Assembly (NCBI RefSeq): GCF_948329515.1
Contig: NZ_CAOJCN010000010.1
Coordinates: 62,001 to 126,000, forward strand
Direction of reading: 5' to 3'
Length of the DNA stretch: 64,000 bases
Source: Cohnella rhizoplanae
GTDB lineage: Bacteria > Bacillota > Bacilli > Paenibacillales > Paenibacillaceae
This document shows positions 54,053 through 63,726 of this stretch, one piece after another. The notes under the pieces were generated by a model. It had not been told where the DNA came from and did no database searches. It saw only the letters and a program-made list of their open reading frames with translations. Every line of letters starts with the position of its first letter. Position 1 is the stretch's first letter. The translations under genes were made by a program, and so were the position numbers.

Positions 54053-56862
54053 AAAAAACCTATCACTTCATCTCGCATACCCATTGGGACCGCGAATGGT
54101 ATTTGCCGCTGGAACGCTTCCGATACCGGCTGGTTAATCTGATCGACCGTCTGCTTGACCTGCTGGACCGCGAGTCGGAGTTCCGCTGCTTTCATCTGGA
54201 CGGCCAGACGATCGTGCTGGAGGATTATTATACGCTGCGCCCGGGCAACAAGGAGCGGCTTGAGCGGTTTATTCGAGCGGGTCGCATTCTCGTCGGACCC
54301 TGGTACCAGCAGAACGATCTGTACCTGACAAGCGCAGAGTCGACGGTGCGGAATCTGGCGATCGGCATCGGTCTGTCGCGCGAGCTTGGCGGCGAGATGA
54401 AGGTCGGTTATCTGCCCGACCACTTCGGACTGATCGGTCAGATGCCCCAGATCTTCCGGGGGGTCGGTATCGACAACTGCGTATTCGGCCGCGGCTACGA
54501 TATCGCATCGCATCGCGGACCTTTCTTTGTTTGGGCAGCCCCGGACGGCTCGCGCGTGTCAGGCGTGCTGATGCCGCACTGGTACAACAACGCCCAACGG
54601 CTTCCCGCGGAGCCGGAGGCGCTGGCGGAGATGTTCGCCGTCATACGCGCGCGGGAAGAGAAGGTTAACGCGACGCCTCATCTGCTCATGATGAACGGGG
54701 TGGATCATCTGGAAGCGCAATATGATCTGCCAGAGGTTCTGCAGCAGCTTAGAGACAATCACGGCGACGAACTGGACATCGTGCACGGTACGCTGCCGGG
54801 CTTCGTACAAGCGCTGCAAGGTTATATCAACTCCCAATCGCCGAATGCCTATGAGACCGTAACCGGAGAGCTGCGGGAATGCATGGAATACAGCGTGCTC
54901 GCCGGAACGCTTTCAAGCCGCGTCTACATCAAGAAAGCCAATATGGAGGTTCATGACCTGCTCGAAAAATGGATGGAGCCGCTGTCTGTCTGGTGCGCAA
55001 TGCTCGGACTCGATGCGTACGAGCACGACACGCTGCGCTATGCCTGGAAGCTGTATATGGAGAACCATCCGCACGACTCCATCTGCGGCTGCAGCCAGGA
55101 CGCCGTTCACGACCATATGATGGACCGCTATGCGCGCCTTGGCGAGTTGGCCGAGGAGGTCATCGACCGCAAGCTGTCCGTACTCGCACGCCAACTCGAT
55201 GGAGCTTCGTTCGGCGATGCCGACCTGAAGCTGCTCGTCGCCAACACGGCGCAGCTGGCGGCCGGCAGCGTGATCGGCACCACCGTCTACTTCATGGAGG
55301 ACGACGACATCGAGGACTTTGCGCTGCTGGACGCAGCCGGTCGCGAGATCCCGTACCGGATCGTATCGGAGCAAAGGACGCGCCGTCAGGTCATCAGCCC
55401 GGTTAACCTGCCGGGCGTTCAGCGCCTGAAGCGCTTCGACATTGAGTGGCGAGCCGAGGCGCCGGCGCTCGGCTATGCGGCCTATGTCGTTCGCCCGGGC
55501 ATGCGGGGTCTGCGGGCTGGGGATCGGACAGAGGCTGATAGGTCTGCGGTTGCGGCTGCGAATGGACCGACAGCTCCTGCCGGCCTGCCGGTGCTTGAAA
55601 ATGAGTGGCTCCGGGTCGAGCTTCAGGCGGACGGCTCCTTCCACCTGCTGGATAAGGAAAACGGCATGCTGCGGCGCCATCAGGGTCGGTTCGAGGATGC
55701 CGGCGACCGCGGAGACCTCTATGTCTTCCTCGATACGGAGGGCGAGCGAAGCAGCGAGATCTGGTCACAAGCGGTGACGTTCGAATCGGCCGAGTCGAAC
55801 GTGCTGTACGACGCCTGCGTCTACAGCTTCGTCTGGGCACTGCCGGCGTCGCTTAACGACGACATGCTGACGCGCAGCGAGACGACTGCGCCATGCGAAT
55901 TCCGCGTGCGACTGCGGCTCGATCGCGGCGCCAGGCAGTTGAACATACAGATCGAGCTGGACAATACGGCCAAAGACCATCGGATTCGCATGGTGTTCGA
56001 AGCGGAGCGGTCGGCGGAGAGCGTCTGGTCGGGCGGACAATACGACGTCGTGGAGCGGGCATGGGACGACGGCAGACAGTGGCTGCGGCATGCCAACTCC
56101 CAGCCGTTCTGGAAGTGGTTCGCCCCAGTTGCCGAAGGCGCCGGCTTGGCCGTATTCGCCAAAGGGCTGCACGAGTACGAGATGAAGGACGAGGGAAGGA
56201 CCGCAGTCGTGACGCTCGTGCGCGGCGTGGAAAATATCAATATGCGCGAGACCGTCTCTATGGAGCAGGACATTCAACCCAAGGGGCAATGCCTCGGGCG
56301 TCAGACGGCGGAGCTGGCAGTCAGACCCTTCGTTGCGGCGGGGAAGCCGGGAACGGCAGAGGCGGGACGCATCGCAAGCAGGCTATACAAGGAAGCGGAG
56401 CTGTATCATCAAGGCGTCCGGACGAAGCTGTCCCCCGTTGACGAACGGCGTTGGAGCCGCGGACGGGCGTGGGTGCAGGACACGCATTTCAACGGAGGCT
56501 TCGCGGAGATCGATCCGAATAGGGGTAAACCGGCTCTTCCGCTCGAGCAATCGGTGATGTCGATTGCAGGCGATGCGGTCCTGTCCGCCGTCAAGGCTTC
56601 GGAGGACCGCACAGGCTATGCGCTCCGTATGTTCAATACGGAGGCTGGCGCTGTACGGATCGGCATCGGCCTGCCGGCCGACATCGCGCATGCGGTACGG
56701 ACCAATCTGTTGGAGGAGCCTGCGGCGGCGCTTGAAGCTGTGAGTTCCGGCATCTCACTGGAAGCGGGTCCGAAGGAGATTGTCACCGTATGCATGACGC
56801 TGAACGAAGCTGGTAAGAATCGCCGGGAGCGGGAAGGAAACGAGGGGGAGTTGTCGAATTAA
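54049..56862 (+). CDS. Alpha-mannosidase, glycoside hydrolase family 38 (second of two)
   Basis: The second GH38 enzyme has HTHWDREW at residues 10-17, nucleophile D124 in GYLPDHFGLIGQMPQ and NHPHDSICGCSQDAVH. The 937 residues align over their whole length with the first by these blocks, but the sequence between blocks differs strongly. They look like separate specificities, not a recent copy. No signal peptide. I used ATG 54049, which overlaps the previous stop; an ATG 11 codons upstream lies inside the first gene. The response regulator follows 61 bp later with no terminator. Confidence 0.94.
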   Translation: MKKTYHFISHTHWDREWYLPLERFRYRLVNLIDRLLDLLDRESEFRCFHLDGQTIVLEDYYTLRPGNKERLERFIRAGRILVGPWYQQNDLYLTSAESTVRNLAIGIGLSRELGGEMKVGYLPDHFGLIGQMPQIFRGVGIDNCVFGRGYDIASHRGPFFVWAAPDGSRVSGVLMPHWYNNAQRLPAEPEALAEMFAVIRAREEKVNATPHLLMMNGVDHLEAQYDLPEVLQQLRDNHGDELDIVHGTLPGFVQALQGYINSQSPNAYETVTGELRECMEYSVLAGTLSSRVYIKKANMEVHDLLEKWMEPLSVWCAMLGLDAYEHDTLRYAWKLYMENHPHDSICGCSQDAVHDHMMDRYARLGELAEEVIDRKLSVLARQLDGASFGDADLKLLVANTAQLAAGSVIGTTVYFMEDDDIEDFALLDAAGREIPYRIVSEQRTRRQVISPVNLPGVQRLKRFDIEWRAEAPALGYAAYVVRPGMRGLRAGDRTEADRSAVAAANGPTAPAGLPVLENEWLRVELQADGSFHLLDKENGMLRRHQGRFEDAGDRGDLYVFLDTEGERSSEIWSQAVTFESAESNVLYDACVYSFVWALPASLNDDMLTRSETTAPCEFRVRLRLDRGARQLNIQIELDNTAKDHRIRMVFEAERSAESVWSGGQYDVVERAWDDGRQWLRHANSQPFWKWFAPVAEGAGLAVFAKGLHEYEMKDEGRTAVVTLVRGVENINMRETVSMEQDIQPKGQCLGRQTAELAVRPFVAAGKPGTAEAGRIASRLYKEAELYHQGVRTKLSPVDERRWSRGRAWVQDTHFNGGFAEIDPNRGKPALPLEQSVMSIAGDAVLSAVKASEDRTGYALRMFNTEAGAVRIGIGLPADIAHAVRTNLLEEPAAALEAVSSGISLEAGPKEIVTVCMTLNEAGKNRREREGNEGELSN

Positions 56863-56923
56863 AGCACATGCTGTCGAATCAATCTTGCGATTGCGATAGC
56901 CCTGCCAGAGGGAGGCGCCCGTA

Positions 56924-58177
56924 ATGACATGGACGGTAGTGATCGCAGACGACGAACGGATACAGCGGGAAGGCATCGTCCAGCATGTGCCTTGGGAGCA
57001 AATGGGGCTCGTCCTTGCCGGTACGGCGGCGAATGGCGAGGAGGCGCTCGGACTGATTCGCGCCGCACCTCCGGATATTTTGGTAACCGATATTAAAATG
57101 CCGTCGATGGGCGGCCTGGAGCTGGCGAAGCATGCGAGATCGCTGAATCCGCGGATAAGGATCATCATTATAAGCGGCTATGACGATTTTGAGTTTGCCC
57201 GAACGGCGATCGAGCTGAGCGCCACCGCCTACTTGCTGAAGCCTCTATTTTTCCCGGATCTGCTGGATATACTTAAGTCCGTCGCAGCCGCCTGCGAAGA
57301 AGAGGCCAGGCAGGAAGAGGAGCGGCTTGACCTTCAGCGTCAAATGGAGGAAAGCAAGACGCTGGCCATGCGCCAGCTGCTGCGCGATCTGCTGCAGGGA
57401 CGCCTGGCCGAACCGGATGCGATCAAAGCGAGCATGTGCGATGCCGGAATACCGGCGGTGGAACCCTTTGTGATCGCCGTTCTAAGGACGGAAGAAGAGA
57501 AGACAGGCAAAATAGAGAAAATTAACTGCGAGACCCTGCTGGCGCAAAGACTGGAGCTCATCGGCAGGGGACTGCGCTGGTGCGAATCCTATTGGTCGGA
57601 CGGCGACGAGCTGGTCTGGATCGCGGCCGCGAGTGAAGAAGAATCGCTGAATGCCCTGGAAGCGCTTCGACAGTATGTGAACAGCCAGCTTGGCAGGAAG
57701 CTGGACGCCTGTGTCAGCAGCGACATTCAAGATCCGAACGCATTCTCCGAATCTTACAGACGAGCCTCCGCGGAGCTGTCCCGGCGGTCCGGCCAGGGCT
57801 TTAACAAGACGATCCTGCTCGGTGATCCTCACGCTTTGAATAAGGATACGCCGGTACAGCGGATCAAGGCCTATATCGAGGCCCGTTATGCCGGCCCGGT
57901 GACTGTAGAAGAACTGGCCAGGACGGTGTTCCTTACGCCTAATTACATCAGCAACCTGTTCAAAGAACAGACCGGAGAGACCATCATCGATTATCTGACC
58001 GGCGTGCGGATGCGTCACGCAAGGGCTCAATTGGCCGACCCGCAGCGAAAAATATACGAGATCGCCGAGAGCACGGGCTTTAACAGCACGTCCTACTTCA
58101 GTGTCGTATTCAAAAATATGTATGGCGCAAGTCCAAAGGAATATAGAGAGAGCTTGCTGGGGCGGGCGCCCGAATGA
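56924..58177 (+). CDS. YesN-type response regulator with AraC DNA-binding domain
   Basis: This 417-residue regulator has a receiver domain (residues 1-120; IADDE, phosphoacceptor D56 in LVTDIKMP, K in LLKPLFFPD). A middle helical part follows (about 125-310). A C-terminal AraC double helix-turn-helix completes it (about 325-415: VTVEELARTVFLTPNYISNLFKEQTGE, IAESTGFNSTSYFSVVFKNMYG). AGAGGGAGG precedes ATG 56924. The kinase gene overlaps its stop. It probably activates the transporter operon. Confidence 0.94.
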   Translation: MTWTVVIADDERIQREGIVQHVPWEQMGLVLAGTAANGEEALGLIRAAPPDILVTDIKMPSMGGLELAKHARSLNPRIRIIIISGYDDFEFARTAIELSATAYLLKPLFFPDLLDILKSVAAACEEEARQEEERLDLQRQMEESKTLAMRQLLRDLLQGRLAEPDAIKASMCDAGIPAVEPFVIAVLRTEEEKTGKIEKINCETLLAQRLELIGRGLRWCESYWSDGDELVWIAAASEEESLNALEALRQYVNSQLGRKLDACVSSDIQDPNAFSESYRRASAELSRRSGQGFNKTILLGDPHALNKDTPVQRIKAYIEARYAGPVTVEELARTVFLTPNYISNLFKEQTGETIIDYLTGVRMRHARAQLADPQRKIYEIAESTGFNSTSYFSVVFKNMYGASPKEYRESLLGRAPE

Positions 58178-59997
58178 GAGTCCCGCTGCGCGTCCACGAC
58201 ATCTCGATCAAGCATAAAATGATGTTCTGCTACGGCCTGCTTGTGCTGCTGTCCATTCTCGCGCTTGGGGCCGCCTTCTATTCCAGCATGCAAAAGTACG
58301 TCTACGAACAGGCGAGCGAATCGTACCGGCAGACACTGTCGCAGGTCGTGCTGAACACCGAATATAAGCTCAACAACTACGATCAATTGCTGAATCAATT
58401 CGTCTCGGATACGAAATTCGTCGGCGCGGTCTCGTTCGAATATACGTCGCCTGGCGATTACTCTTACGCCTTTCTGAACACGATCTCCCGGATCTTCGAG
58501 GTCGGCAAGCAAGACGATAGCCTGGAAGCCCTTATCTTGTACAAAAACAACCCGACGCTGCCCGAATCGGGCGACGTGCTGATCGATATCGACTATATCC
58601 TTCATACCGAATGGTACAACGAATACTTTTCGCATATGGAGAACTATACGATCAACGACTATATCGCGCTGTCCAAGCGCAAATACTGGATTGTCACGGA
58701 TGAGATCAACAAGCCCGACTACCGGCTGGCCGGAGAAAAAAGCGAAACGCAGGGCGTGAAACGGGTCGCGATCATCAAGCCGGTCATCTACGGATACGAA
58801 AAGCTGACCGGGGTCTTCGAACTATTCGTCCGCTATGACCGCGTGTTCGGGGACTTTGCGGCGGCAGGCGCCGGTCCGGACGATTATATGCTCGTGGCGA
58901 ACGACAAGATGCGGACGGTCTATGCGAGCGGGGGGGGCGGCTTGCCTGTCCCGGATGCGCTCACTGCCGCATTGACAGAGAAAACCGCGCTTGACGAAGG
59001 CAAGGCGGCAGGCAAGTTCAGCATGAAGCTTGACGGCGCCGACAAGATGGTCCTGTACGAGCGGGGCGGCGGCTCAGGCTGGTTATACGTCCGCATACTG
59101 TCGTATGACCGGCTGTTCGCCGGCGCCAGGACGGTCCGGCAGTTCACGGTCGTCGTTGGCGCGGCTTGTCTGCTGATCAGCCTGCTGCTCGCGCTGGCGC
59201 TGGCCCGGATGATCGCGCGCCGGCTGTCCGTGCTGTCCGGTCAGATGAAGAGCGTCGAAGATCTGACGCTCGACGTGAAAGTGGACATCGACGGACGTGA
59301 TGAGATCGGCGCGCTGGCTCGCAGCTACAACCGGATGATCCGCAAAATCAGGGAGCTGGTCGATCAGTTGACGGCCAGCCAGCAGACGCAGCGGGAGTCC
59401 GAGCTTAAGGCGCTGCAGACGCAGATCAATCCCCACTTTTTGTACAATACGCTGGCGACGATCAACTGGATGGCGATGGACGGCCAAAATGACAAGATTA
59501 TGGGGATGGTCAATCATCTGGCGACCTTCTACCGTCTGTCGCTTAACAAGGGGCTGCCGCTGCTCGCGGTCAGGGAGGAGATCCGCCATCTGCGGGCCTA
59601 TACGGAAATTCAGAAAATTCGTCTGGAAGAACGCATCGACGTGACCTACGAAGTGGAGGCGGACATCGAGTCTTATCTGACACTGAAGCTGATCCTTCAG
59701 CCATTCGTGGAAAATGCGATTTTGCATGGCGCCGAGCGCAAGGCAGGCACCACCGCGATCGCGATCCGCGCGCGCCGAACCGGCGACGATCTGGTGTTCG
59801 AGGTAGAGGATGACGGCGTCGGGATGGCTGCGCCGCCGATGGCCGATCTGTTTCCCTTCGGCAACGGCTACGGTATCCGCAATGTGCACGAGCGCATCCG
59901 GCTGCATTACGGACCGGCGTACGGCGTGACGGTACAGAGCGCGGAAGGGATGGGGACGAAGGTGACGATCTCGATTCCCGTCGTGAGAGATGAATAA
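58174..59997 (+). CDS. YesM-type membrane histidine kinase
   Basis: The 607-residue kinase has a transmembrane helix near residues 17-38, a large extracellular sensor domain (about 40-325) and a second helix (about 330-352). A HAMP domain follows, with the His_kinase motif QINPHFLYNTL (H421). The ATPase domain has LILQPFVENAILHG and DDGVGM, and ends in GYGIRNVHERI and AEGMGTKVTISIP. This is the 5TM-free YesM/LytS-like HPK8 group linked to AraC response regulators in carbohydrate loci. ATG overlaps the yesN-like stop. The extracellular part would sense the glycan or its bound receptor. Confidence 0.93.
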   Translation: MRVPLRVHDISIKHKMMFCYGLLVLLSILALGAAFYSSMQKYVYEQASESYRQTLSQVVLNTEYKLNNYDQLLNQFVSDTKFVGAVSFEYTSPGDYSYAFLNTISRIFEVGKQDDSLEALILYKNNPTLPESGDVLIDIDYILHTEWYNEYFSHMENYTINDYIALSKRKYWIVTDEINKPDYRLAGEKSETQGVKRVAIIKPVIYGYEKLTGVFELFVRYDRVFGDFAAAGAGPDDYMLVANDKMRTVYASGGGGLPVPDALTAALTEKTALDEGKAAGKFSMKLDGADKMVLYERGGGSGWLYVRILSYDRLFAGARTVRQFTVVVGAACLLISLLLALALARMIARRLSVLSGQMKSVEDLTLDVKVDIDGRDEIGALARSYNRMIRKIRELVDQLTASQQTQRESELKALQTQINPHFLYNTLATINWMAMDGQNDKIMGMVNHLATFYRLSLNKGLPLLAVREEIRHLRAYTEIQKIRLEERIDVTYEVEADIESYLTLKLILQPFVENAILHGAERKAGTTAIAIRARRTGDDLVFEVEDDGVGMAAPPMADLFPFGNGYGIRNVHERIRLHYGPAYGVTVQSAEGMGTKVTISIPVVRDE

Positions 59998-60007
59998 AAC
60001 CGGCGCC

Positions 60008-60049
60008 GGAGCGCCCCTCGCGTGTCTGCGACGGGCGCTTTTACACGTA
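60008..60049 (+). terminator. Terminator after the histidine kinase gene
   Basis: GAGCGCCC and GGGCGC arms with a partly paired loop are followed by TTTTAC. It separates the mannosidase operon from the transporter operon. Confidence 0.65.
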
Positions 60050-60072
60050 TCGGCCCGAATTTTACGAGCTTT

Positions 60073-60087
60073 TTGCAAGCGGATACA
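60073..60087 (+). promoter_or_regulatory. cre-like site upstream of the sugar transporter
   Basis: TTGCAAGCGGATACA at 60073-60087 fits WTGNAANCGNWNNCW at every defined position. This suggests CcpA control. Confidence 0.4.
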
Positions 60088-60091
60088 AAGA

Positions 60092-60157
60092 CCGTAGAAT
60101 TCTTAAACCAGTCCCGTAGAATCCTGGATTTTTCGGCCGTCGATCCCCCTTTATACT
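60092..60157 (+). promoter_or_regulatory. Transporter promoter with two direct repeats 22 bp apart
   Basis: CCGTAGAAT occurs at 60092-60100 and 60114-60122, offset 22 bases. Six bases later come a weak -35 TTTTTC (60129-60134) and TATACT (60152-60157) with a 17-base gap. This is the expected layout for an AraC-type activator such as the YesN-like regulator. An alternative promoter TTGCAA-16-TAGAAT at 60073-60100 overlaps the first repeat. Confidence 0.6.
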
Positions 60158-60198
60158 TAGAGACATCAAGCGCAACTCTAGAAAAAGGGAGTGTCGAT

Positions 60199-61098
60199 TT
60201 GCAGAGTGTCTGGAATAACCGCTATCTCTATCTGTTCGTCCTCCCGGGTATTGTCTGGTTCCTAGTCTTTGCCTATCAGCCGATGTATGGCGTATTGATC
60301 GCCTTCAAGGACTACGACATCATTAAAGGGGTCTTCCGCAGCGAATGGGTCGGCCTGGCTCACTTCAGGGAGCTGTTCGGCAGTCCCAACTTCCCGGTAC
60401 TGCTGCGCAATACGATCTCGATCAGCGTGTTGAAGATGCTCTTCGGCTTCCCGGCCCCCATCCTGCTGGCGCTGCTGCTCAACGAGGTGCGCAGCCGGCT
60501 GTTCAAGCGACTGGCACAGTCGGTCTCTTACATGCCCTTCTTTGTCTCCTGGGTCGTCATCACCGGCATCTGGTACGATCTGTTCAGCGTCGACGGCGGC
60601 TTTATCAATCAGACGCTGGCTGGCCTGGGGCTCATCAAGGAGCCGGTATTCTGGTTCGGCAACCCCGATTACTTCTGGGGCATGATTCTCGCCTCCGACA
60701 TCTGGAAAGGCATCGGCTTCGGGACGATCATCTTTCTCGCTTCCATTACCTCGGTCAACCCGGAGCTGTACGAATCCGCCGTCGTGGACGGCGCGAACCG
60801 CTGGCGTCAGGTGTGGCATATTACGCTGCCCGCCATCCGCGCGACGATCATCCTGCTGTTCATCCTCAATATTGCGCATTTTCTCGATGCGGGCTTCGAG
60901 CAGATTTACGCGATGCAGAACAATATGGTTCTCGACCGGGCGGAAATTATTGATACCTACGTGATGAAGGTCGGCGTCTTCCGGGCTAACTATGAGCTCG
61001 CGACGGCCGTCGGACTGTTCAAGTCGATCATCGGATTGATCCTGCTCGTTACCGCCAATTTTATCGTCAAGAGGTTCGGGGAAGACGGGGTCTTCTGA
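60199..61098 (+). CDS. CUT1 ABC transporter permease, LplB-like
   Basis: This membrane subunit of a carbohydrate importer has six predicted helices in 299 residues. The binding-protein-dependent permease loop is ESAVVDGANRWRQVWHITLPAI. The N-terminus FAYQPMYGVLIAFKDYDI is typical of the LplB/YtcP-linked group. The frame is open upstream, but that region holds the promoter and regulatory repeats. TTG 60199 with AAGGGAG before it is the best start. It leads the transporter operon. Confidence 0.93.
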   Translation: MQSVWNNRYLYLFVLPGIVWFLVFAYQPMYGVLIAFKDYDIIKGVFRSEWVGLAHFRELFGSPNFPVLLRNTISISVLKMLFGFPAPILLALLLNEVRSRLFKRLAQSVSYMPFFVSWVVITGIWYDLFSVDGGFINQTLAGLGLIKEPVFWFGNPDYFWGMILASDIWKGIGFGTIIFLASITSVNPELYESAVVDGANRWRQVWHITLPAIRATIILLFILNIAHFLDAGFEQIYAMQNNMVLDRAEIIDTYVMKVGVFRANYELATAVGLFKSIIGLILLVTANFIVKRFGEDGVF

Positions 61099-61132
61099 TA
61101 CCGATCCAATCGAAGTACACCGGGAGGTCAAC

Positions 61133-62023
61133 ATGAAGCTAACGCGCGGGGAAAAAGTGTTTCAATGGTTCAACTATCTGTTTTTGAGCGTTCTCTGCTT
61201 TTCCTTTCTGTTCCCGTTCTGGCGAATCGCCGCCATCTCGCTGAACGAAGGACTGGACGCATCGCGCGGCGGCATCAACTTCTGGCCACGCAAGTTCACG
61301 CTCGATAATTATGCGGCCGTCTTCTCCAGGAGCGATATTCTAAGCGCGTACACGATATCGATCGGCCGGACGGCGATCGGGACGCTGCTCTCGATCGTGC
61401 TCGTCTCGCTGATGGCCTACGGCCTGTCCAAGCAGCGATTAAAGGGCCGCGGCGTGATCAACGTGATGCTGATCCTGACGATGTTTTTCAGCGGCGGGCT
61501 CATCCCGACCTATATGCTGTACAAATCGCTGCACCTGCTCAACAGCTTCTGGGTGTATGTGGTCCCCTCGCTCTACGGCGCCGCCTCCGTGTTTATCTTC
61601 CGTTCCTTTTTCCGCGCCATGCCGCAGGAGCTTGAGGATTCGGCCCAGCTAGACGGCGCGAGCGACCTGACGATCTTCTCGCGGATCGCGGTGCCGCTCA
61701 GTCTGCCGATCTTCGCGACGATGGCGCTGTTCGCCGCCGTCGGACACTGGAACGACTATCTGACCGCCGTTATCTATGTGACGAATGAGCATCTGCTGCC
61801 GCTCCAGACGCTGCTGATGAAGGTGATGAACATCAATCAGAACGAAGCGGGCACGATGGCATACGGCGTCGTGAACCTGAGCGAGAGCTCGCGACGGACC
61901 GTGACGGCCGAGTCGGTCAAAATGGCCATGCTCATTGTCGTCGTCCTGCCTATACTGACGGTCTATCCGTTTCTCCAGCGCTACTTCGTGAAGGGAGTGA
62001 TCATCGGCTCGTTGAAAGGCTAG
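61133..62023 (+). CDS. CUT1 ABC transporter permease, LplC-like
   Basis: The second permease has 296 residues and six membrane helices, with the EAA-type loop DSAQLDGASDLTIFSRIAVPLS. GGGAGG precedes ATG 61133, 34 bp after the first permease. No ATPase gene is in the window; such importers often share a housekeeping MsmX-type ATPase encoded elsewhere. Confidence 0.94.
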   Translation: MKLTRGEKVFQWFNYLFLSVLCFSFLFPFWRIAAISLNEGLDASRGGINFWPRKFTLDNYAAVFSRSDILSAYTISIGRTAIGTLLSIVLVSLMAYGLSKQRLKGRGVINVMLILTMFFSGGLIPTYMLYKSLHLLNSFWVYVVPSLYGAASVFIFRSFFRAMPQELEDSAQLDGASDLTIFSRIAVPLSLPIFATMALFAAVGHWNDYLTAVIYVTNEHLLPLQTLLMKVMNINQNEAGTMAYGVVNLSESSRRTVTAESVKMAMLIVVVLPILTVYPFLQRYFVKGVIIGSLKG

Positions 62024-62069
62024 GGGCGTGGCTTCCAACAAAATTTAATTAAGGGTGGTTGTCGTCAAA

Positions 62070-63713
62070 ATGAAAAAACAAGCAAAGCTGATTGCGACGC
62101 TGATGTCCGTCTCTATGCTCGGAGCCTCGCTCGCCGCATGCGCCAAAGACAACGGCAATACGAATAGCAAGCCTACGGATGCAGCCGCAACATCGGCATC
62201 GTCTTCGGCATCGGCATCGGTAGAGACGCCAAAGGAAGAGCCGCTCAAGGTGAATGTCATGATCATGCACACGTTTGAAAATGCCCCGCAGACGGACAAC
62301 CGGATGCATCAGTGGCTGCTGGAAAATAAGAACATCGATATCCAGATCACGGCCGCCAACACCAAGACGCCGGCCGACAAGATGAACACGATGCTGGCCA
62401 GCGGCGACATCCCGGACGTCGTGAGCATTCTGACGGACGACGTCAACAACGCCATCGCGAACAAATGGGGCGAGGCGGGTTATATCGTCGATCTCGACTC
62501 GTGGCTGGCAAAATACCCGGAGCTGCTGAAGTATACCGATCCGTCCTACAACAAGGTAACCTACGCCAGCAAAAAAGACGGCAAGATGTACATGATTCCG
62601 GGCAATCCGGCGGCGAACAAAGATGTCATGATGATGAACGTCGGCCCGATGATTCGCGAAGATTGGCTAAAGTTAGTGGGAATGGCGCCGCCGACAACGA
62701 CGGACGAGCTGTACGCCGTCCTGAAAGCATTTAAAGAAAAAATTCCGGACGTGAACGGCAAGGCGATCATACCTGCCTCCTTCGACAATTTGCGTCAGCT
62801 GTTCATGTATTCGTGGACCCAAAACTGGTACGAGCTGTCCGAAGATAACAAGACGCTGCACTGGTGGTTCAACAATCCGCATATCGAAGACTACATGGTG
62901 TTCATGAATAAGCTCTACAAGGACGGTCTGCTCGACCGGGAGACGATTACCCAGCAGCCCGCACAGTATCAAGCCAAGCTCAGCTCGGGTCGCGTAGGCT
63001 TCACGCTCAACACGAACGGTCCGATGGATACGGCCAACGGCGTCCTGAAGGCCGAAGATCCGGGCAAACGCTTCATTCCGAACCCGCCGATTCAGGTGCC
63101 GGGACTGCCGATGCCGGTCTACCAGGAATCGAGCTACACCATGGCCCAGGCGCTGACCGTCTCCAAGAAATTCGCCGAGAATCCGCGCAATATGGAGCGG
63201 TTGATGGAATTCCTCAACTGGAGCGTGAGCACGGAAGGCGCAACGACCCTGAGCACAGGTCCGGACGGCGAGTTTTACGTCAAAAACGCGGAAGGACTGC
63301 TGGAGCCGAAGCCCGAGGTGAAGGCGCAGCAGGACAAGGCGGACAAAAGCTTCGAAACCGGTACCGGCGTCGGCTATTATAATCTGCTGAGTGCGCCTGT
63401 CGTACCGCGCGTCACCGTCATGCCGGGCACCGATGAATTCATTCTGGCGCAAAAGACCTGGCTGCCGGCTGTCGGCGAGCAAAACGTTCCGTTCAACTTC
63501 TCCGGAACAGGCCCGGAATGGGACAAGCACTGGCCGAATCTGTGGCCGGAGATTAGCAAGTGGGAGGCCAAGGCCATCTTCGCCGACTCGGAGGAAGAGG
63601 TCCGCAAAATCACCAAGGACATGCTCGAAAACTTTAAAAAGATCGGCGAGCCGGAAGTAACGACCGAAAAGCTGAAGCTTATCGCAGACTACGTTCAGAA
63701 AAATCAGCAGTAA
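62070..63713 (+). CDS. Extracellular sugar-binding lipoprotein, LplA-like
   Basis: This solute receptor is a lipoprotein: signal sequence residues 1-22 with lipobox LAAC, so Cys23 would be lipid-modified and the protein held outside the membrane. An Asn/Thr/Ser-rich linker (about 25-50) precedes a 500-residue family 1-type binding domain. The 547-residue length is typical of the LplA group that binds oligosaccharides. I chose ATG 62070 over an in-frame GTG five codons earlier because it gives the short basic n-region MKKQAK. It completes the importer genes. Confidence 0.93.
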   Translation: MKKQAKLIATLMSVSMLGASLAACAKDNGNTNSKPTDAAATSASSSASASVETPKEEPLKVNVMIMHTFENAPQTDNRMHQWLLENKNIDIQITAANTKTPADKMNTMLASGDIPDVVSILTDDVNNAIANKWGEAGYIVDLDSWLAKYPELLKYTDPSYNKVTYASKKDGKMYMIPGNPAANKDVMMMNVGPMIREDWLKLVGMAPPTTTDELYAVLKAFKEKIPDVNGKAIIPASFDNLRQLFMYSWTQNWYELSEDNKTLHWWFNNPHIEDYMVFMNKLYKDGLLDRETITQQPAQYQAKLSSGRVGFTLNTNGPMDTANGVLKAEDPGKRFIPNPPIQVPGLPMPVYQESSYTMAQALTVSKKFAENPRNMERLMEFLNWSVSTEGATTLSTGPDGEFYVKNAEGLLEPKPEVKAQQDKADKSFETGTGVGYYNLLSAPVVPRVTVMPGTDEFILAQKTWLPAVGEQNVPFNFSGTGPEWDKHWPNLWPEISKWEAKAIFADSEEEVRKITKDMLENFKKIGEPEVTTEKLKLIADYVQKNQQ

Positions 63714-63726
63714 GGCGGACGGGCGG

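Noticed and set aside
60022..60198. 59-codon N-terminal extension of the first sugar permease
   Set aside because: It covers the terminator, cre, repeats and promoter, and the TTG with its ribosome site fits the family N-terminus.
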